A DNA stretch of 64,000 nt from SXIZ01 sp040079795. Its GTDB lineage: Bacteria; Pseudomonadota; Gammaproteobacteria; Methylococcales; Methylomonadaceae. The notes below the pieces were generated by a model, which did no database searches, was not told the DNA's origin, and worked only from the letters and a program-made list of their open reading frames with translations. This document shows, piece by piece, positions 61,802-64,000 of this stretch (position 1 is its first letter; each line of letters starts with the position of its first letter). The stretch lies in NCBI GenBank assembly GCA_040079795.1, contig JBEBJQ010000012.1, forward strand, positions 13,667 through 77,666. Direction: 5' to 3'. A program made the translations under genes and the position numbers.

Positions 61802-62962
61802 ATGTACGGTAAAAAGCACAATAAACAAGCTCAAGATGCTGATGGTTCAGAGTCAAAATTTAATGCAGTTGAGCAGTTTTTAAAAAATAATTTCGATGGG
61901 TTACACGACTACTACCAAAATGTAACCTCGAAAATTGATCCAAAAACGTTTCTGAAATATTCAGGGGCAGGGTTGCTATTTTTATGGGGTGTCAGTGGCA
62001 TCTACATTATCGATGAAGGTAATAGAGGCGTCGTAAAACGCTTTGGAGCTTATCTGGAAACTACTGCCCCCGGTCCTCACTGGCATTTGCCTTATCCGAT
62101 TGAAAGCGCATCGGTAGTCAATGTTGCCAATCAACGATACATAGAAGTCGGTTATAGCTCTGCTAGTGAACGGGGCGCGGGTTCTATTTTGGGTGAATCG
62201 TTGATGCTCACGGAAGATGAAAACATTGTTGATATAAAACTGGCAGTCCAATATCAAATTAAAGATGCGAAAAATTATTTATTTAAAGTTGAAGATCAAC
62301 TGGCGTCTTTAAAGGAAGCGACACAAAGTGCAGAACGTGCCGTGATCGGTAAAAATCGCATGGATTATGTGCTGACTGAAGGTCGTAGTGCGATTGTTGC
62401 GCAAATTCAGGAGCAAATTCAGAAAATTATGGATAGTTATGATTCGGGCATAGTAGTGACCAGCGTTAATTTGCAAGATGCCCAGCCGCCCGAACAAGTT
62501 CAGGCGGCTTTTGAAGATGCTATTAAAGCGAGGGAAGATAAACAGCGGCTGATTAATGAAGCGGAAGCCTACGCTAATGAAATTGTACCCAGTGCCCGGG
62601 GCGGTGCTGCAAGAAAAATTCAGGAAGCCCAAGCTTACAAAGAAAATGTGATCGCTACTGCAACTGGGGATATTAGCCGTTTTAATCAAATGTACAGTGA
62701 ATATAAAAAATCACCCGCAGTAACTCGCAAACGTCTACTGATAGAAACCATGGAGTCGGTATTAGGCGATAGTAATGTGGTTATGCTGGATAGCCCGCAA
62801 AGCAACAATATGATGTATTTACCGATAGATAAAATGTTGGGTGATCGGCCTAAAAATGCCGATACCGCAGCGCTAAACAATAAGCCGGTATTGAGTAACA
62901 AAATCGAGCAAGTCGACCAAATAGAACCCAAATTTAAACGTGCTGAACGGGGGAGAAACTAA
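61802..62962 (+). CDS. hflK: FtsH protease modulator HflK
   Basis: HflK and HflC form a large membrane-anchored periplasmic cage around the FtsH protease. The ATG is preceded by 'cggaggg'. The 386-residue protein has one N-terminal transmembrane helix ('YSGAGLLFLWGVSGIYII'), the SPFH/band-7 domain ('GNRGVVKRFGAYLETTAPGP', 'ENIVDIKLAVQYQIKDAKNY'), the coiled-coil region 'EAYANEIVPSARGGAARKIQ' and a hydrophilic tail. hflC starts on the last base of its stop codon. Confidence 0.96.
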   Translation: MYGKKHNKQAQDADGSESKFNAVEQFLKNNFDGLHDYYQNVTSKIDPKTFLKYSGAGLLFLWGVSGIYIIDEGNRGVVKRFGAYLETTAPGPHWHLPYPIESASVVNVANQRYIEVGYSSASERGAGSILGESLMLTEDENIVDIKLAVQYQIKDAKNYLFKVEDQLASLKEATQSAERAVIGKNRMDYVLTEGRSAIVAQIQEQIQKIMDSYDSGIVVTSVNLQDAQPPEQVQAAFEDAIKAREDKQRLINEAEAYANEIVPSARGGAARKIQEAQAYKENVIATATGDISRFNQMYSEYKKSPAVTRKRLLIETMESVLGDSNVVMLDSPQSNNMMYLPIDKMLGDRPKNADTAALNNKPVLSNKIEQVDQIEPKFKRAERGRN

Positions 62963-63819
62963 TGTTAACGCAAACTAAAACCGGTACTGCTTTAGGTGCC
63001 TTATTGCTGGTGGGTTATCTCTCAATTTTCACCGTACAGGAATCTGAAAAAGCGATTAAATTTAAATTGGGCGAAATTATCCGTACTGATTTTGAACCTG
63101 GCTTACATTTTCAAGTCCCATTCATCAATAACATTAAAAAGTTTAATAACAAAATTTTAACGCTGGATTCCAAGCCTGAGCGTTTCTTAACTTCTGAAAA
63201 GAAAAACGTTATTGTCGACTCTTATGTGAAATGGCAGGTAGGGGACGTTAAGCGGTATTACACAGCAGTGGGCGGTGATATGTTTCAAGCCAATCTGCGG
63301 TTGGAACAGATTATTAAAGACAACATGCGTAGCGAATTTAGCAAGCGTACGATTAAAGATTTGATTGCAGAAGATCGATTGGAAATGCGTACCATTTTAA
63401 TAAAAAACGCCGCGCGGCTTGCCGATGAGTTGGGTATAAAAATTGTCGATATTCGAATTAAACGGATTGATTTGCCAAAAGAGGTCAGTACCTCCGTGTA
63501 TCGACGCATGGATGCTGAAAGAGACCGCGTGGCGCGTGAATTTCGTTCTGAAGGTGCCGAGGCTGCTGAAAGAATTCGTGCTGATGCCGATAAACAACAC
63601 TCCGTTTTGCTTTCAGAAGCTTATCGTGATGCAGAGAAAATAAGGGGGGAAGGGGATGCGAAAGCAGCAGAAATTTATGCCAGTGGCTATGACAAAGATC
63701 CTGAATTTTTTGCACTGTATCGTAGCTTAGGTTCTTATAAAAAGACCTTTAAAAATAAAGATGATGTCATTGTTCTCAACCCAAACTCAGAATATTTCAG
63801 GTACTTTGGTAAACAATAA
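62962..63819 (+). CDS. hflC: FtsH protease modulator HflC
   Basis: HflC is the partner of HflK. The 285-residue protein has an N-terminal transmembrane helix ('ALGALLLVGYLSIFTVQ'), a band-7 domain ('EKAIKFKLGEIIRTDFEPGL', 'NVIVDSYVKWQVGDVKRYYT') and the coiled-coil part 'DAERDRVAREFRSEGAEAAE'. The C-terminal 'EFFALYRSLGSYKKTF' matches HflC. It overlaps the hflK stop codon by one base. Confidence 0.96.
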   Translation: MLTQTKTGTALGALLLVGYLSIFTVQESEKAIKFKLGEIIRTDFEPGLHFQVPFINNIKKFNNKILTLDSKPERFLTSEKKNVIVDSYVKWQVGDVKRYYTAVGGDMFQANLRLEQIIKDNMRSEFSKRTIKDLIAEDRLEMRTILIKNAARLADELGIKIVDIRIKRIDLPKEVSTSVYRRMDAERDRVAREFRSEGAEAAERIRADADKQHSVLLSEAYRDAEKIRGEGDAKAAEIYASGYDKDPEFFALYRSLGSYKKTFKNKDDVIVLNPNSEYFRYFGKQ

Positions 63820-63918
63820 CCGCAAAAAAGCAAATTACACAATCATGGGCTAGACTTAATCTAGTAAACAGGTTGGTTATTTAAAACCGTTAACACCACA
63901 AACCGAACGGAGACAGTC

Positions 63919-64000
63919 ATGAAGAAGCACATATACAACACGCTCCTCTTTTGCATAATATTTGCGGGACTCTTTTTAATTGGCAGCCGCTTACAGCAAA
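63919..64000 (+). CDS. Start of a small membrane or exported protein, cut by the window edge
   Basis: An ATG at 63919 preceded by 'acggaga' opens a frame of 27 codons to the right edge, 'MKKHIYNTLLFCIIFAGLFL' then 'IGSRLQQ'. The pattern is a lysine n-region plus a hydrophobic helix, either a signal peptide or membrane anchor. The rest is outside the window. In related genomes a small protein often follows hflC, but I cannot assign this one. Confidence 0.6.
   Translation, partial: MKKHIYNTLLFCIIFAGLFLIGSRLQQ

Overview
This window looks like chromosomal DNA of a gammaproteobacterium, most likely a methanotroph of the Methylococcales. The evidence is the gene order: rpoE-rseA-rseB-mucD/degP next to nadB; lepA-lepB-DUF4845-rnc-era-recO-pdxJ; kdsD-kdsC-lptCAB-rpoN-hpf-rapZ. 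A PQQ-alcohol-oxidation-associated ABC transporter set, an OprI-like lipoprotein and rather AT-rich DNA fit too. The order-level assignment is inference; no taxonomic marker such as rRNA or pmo/mxa is present.

Layout. 1-3 kb: a truncated PAS histidine kinase and pgm on the minus strand. 3-8.5 kb: L,D-transpeptidase, alanine-zipper lipoprotein, tRNA-Cys and tRNA-Gly (minus), a thioesterase, parC and two small genes. 8.5-11.6 kb: an accessory islet with a broken secreted protein, a Phd/ParE toxin-antitoxin pair and a Uma2 nuclease-like gene. 11.6-17.6 kb: one tightly overlapping run joining a beta-propeller protein, ABC ATPase and ABC permease to rfbBACD (dTDP-L-rhamnose). 17.6-19.9 kb: a PilZ-like protein and a small membrane protein. 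20.4-26.6 kb: Kdo/LPS transport/sigma-54 genes, lacking ptsN at its usual place, followed by an IS481-type transposase remnant. 26.9-32.5 kb: nadB and the sigma-E module. 32.8-39 kb: housekeeping lepA-to-pdxJ run; then a lytic transglycosylase.

40.2-49.6 kb holds the most unusual system: a five-gene operon encoding four NuoL/NuoM-type antiporter-like membrane subunits around one very large DabA-like (DUF2309) protein. Canonical DabA-DabB is an energy-coupled CO2-hydrating inorganic-carbon accumulation system. Here three of the four DabA zinc ligands are replaced, and two of the four membrane subunits have altered key proton-channel residues. The operon therefore looks like a derived, possibly non-hydrating, ion-motive-force-coupled machine.

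49.7-64 kb: nitrilase/GNAT pair, VanZ, DUF455 ferritin-like protein, NnrS, FecR and OmpA-like proteins, then a repeat-rich accessory patch (XRE regulator, AT-rich secreted protein, palindromic repeats, a heptamer microsatellite, a duplicated cyclase 3' end, and ParD with a nonsense-mutated ParE). After that come a CHASE2 adenylate/guanylate cyclase, a sigma-70 family factor with a long novel N-terminus behind an 800-bp leader, hflK-hflC, and the start of a further gene.
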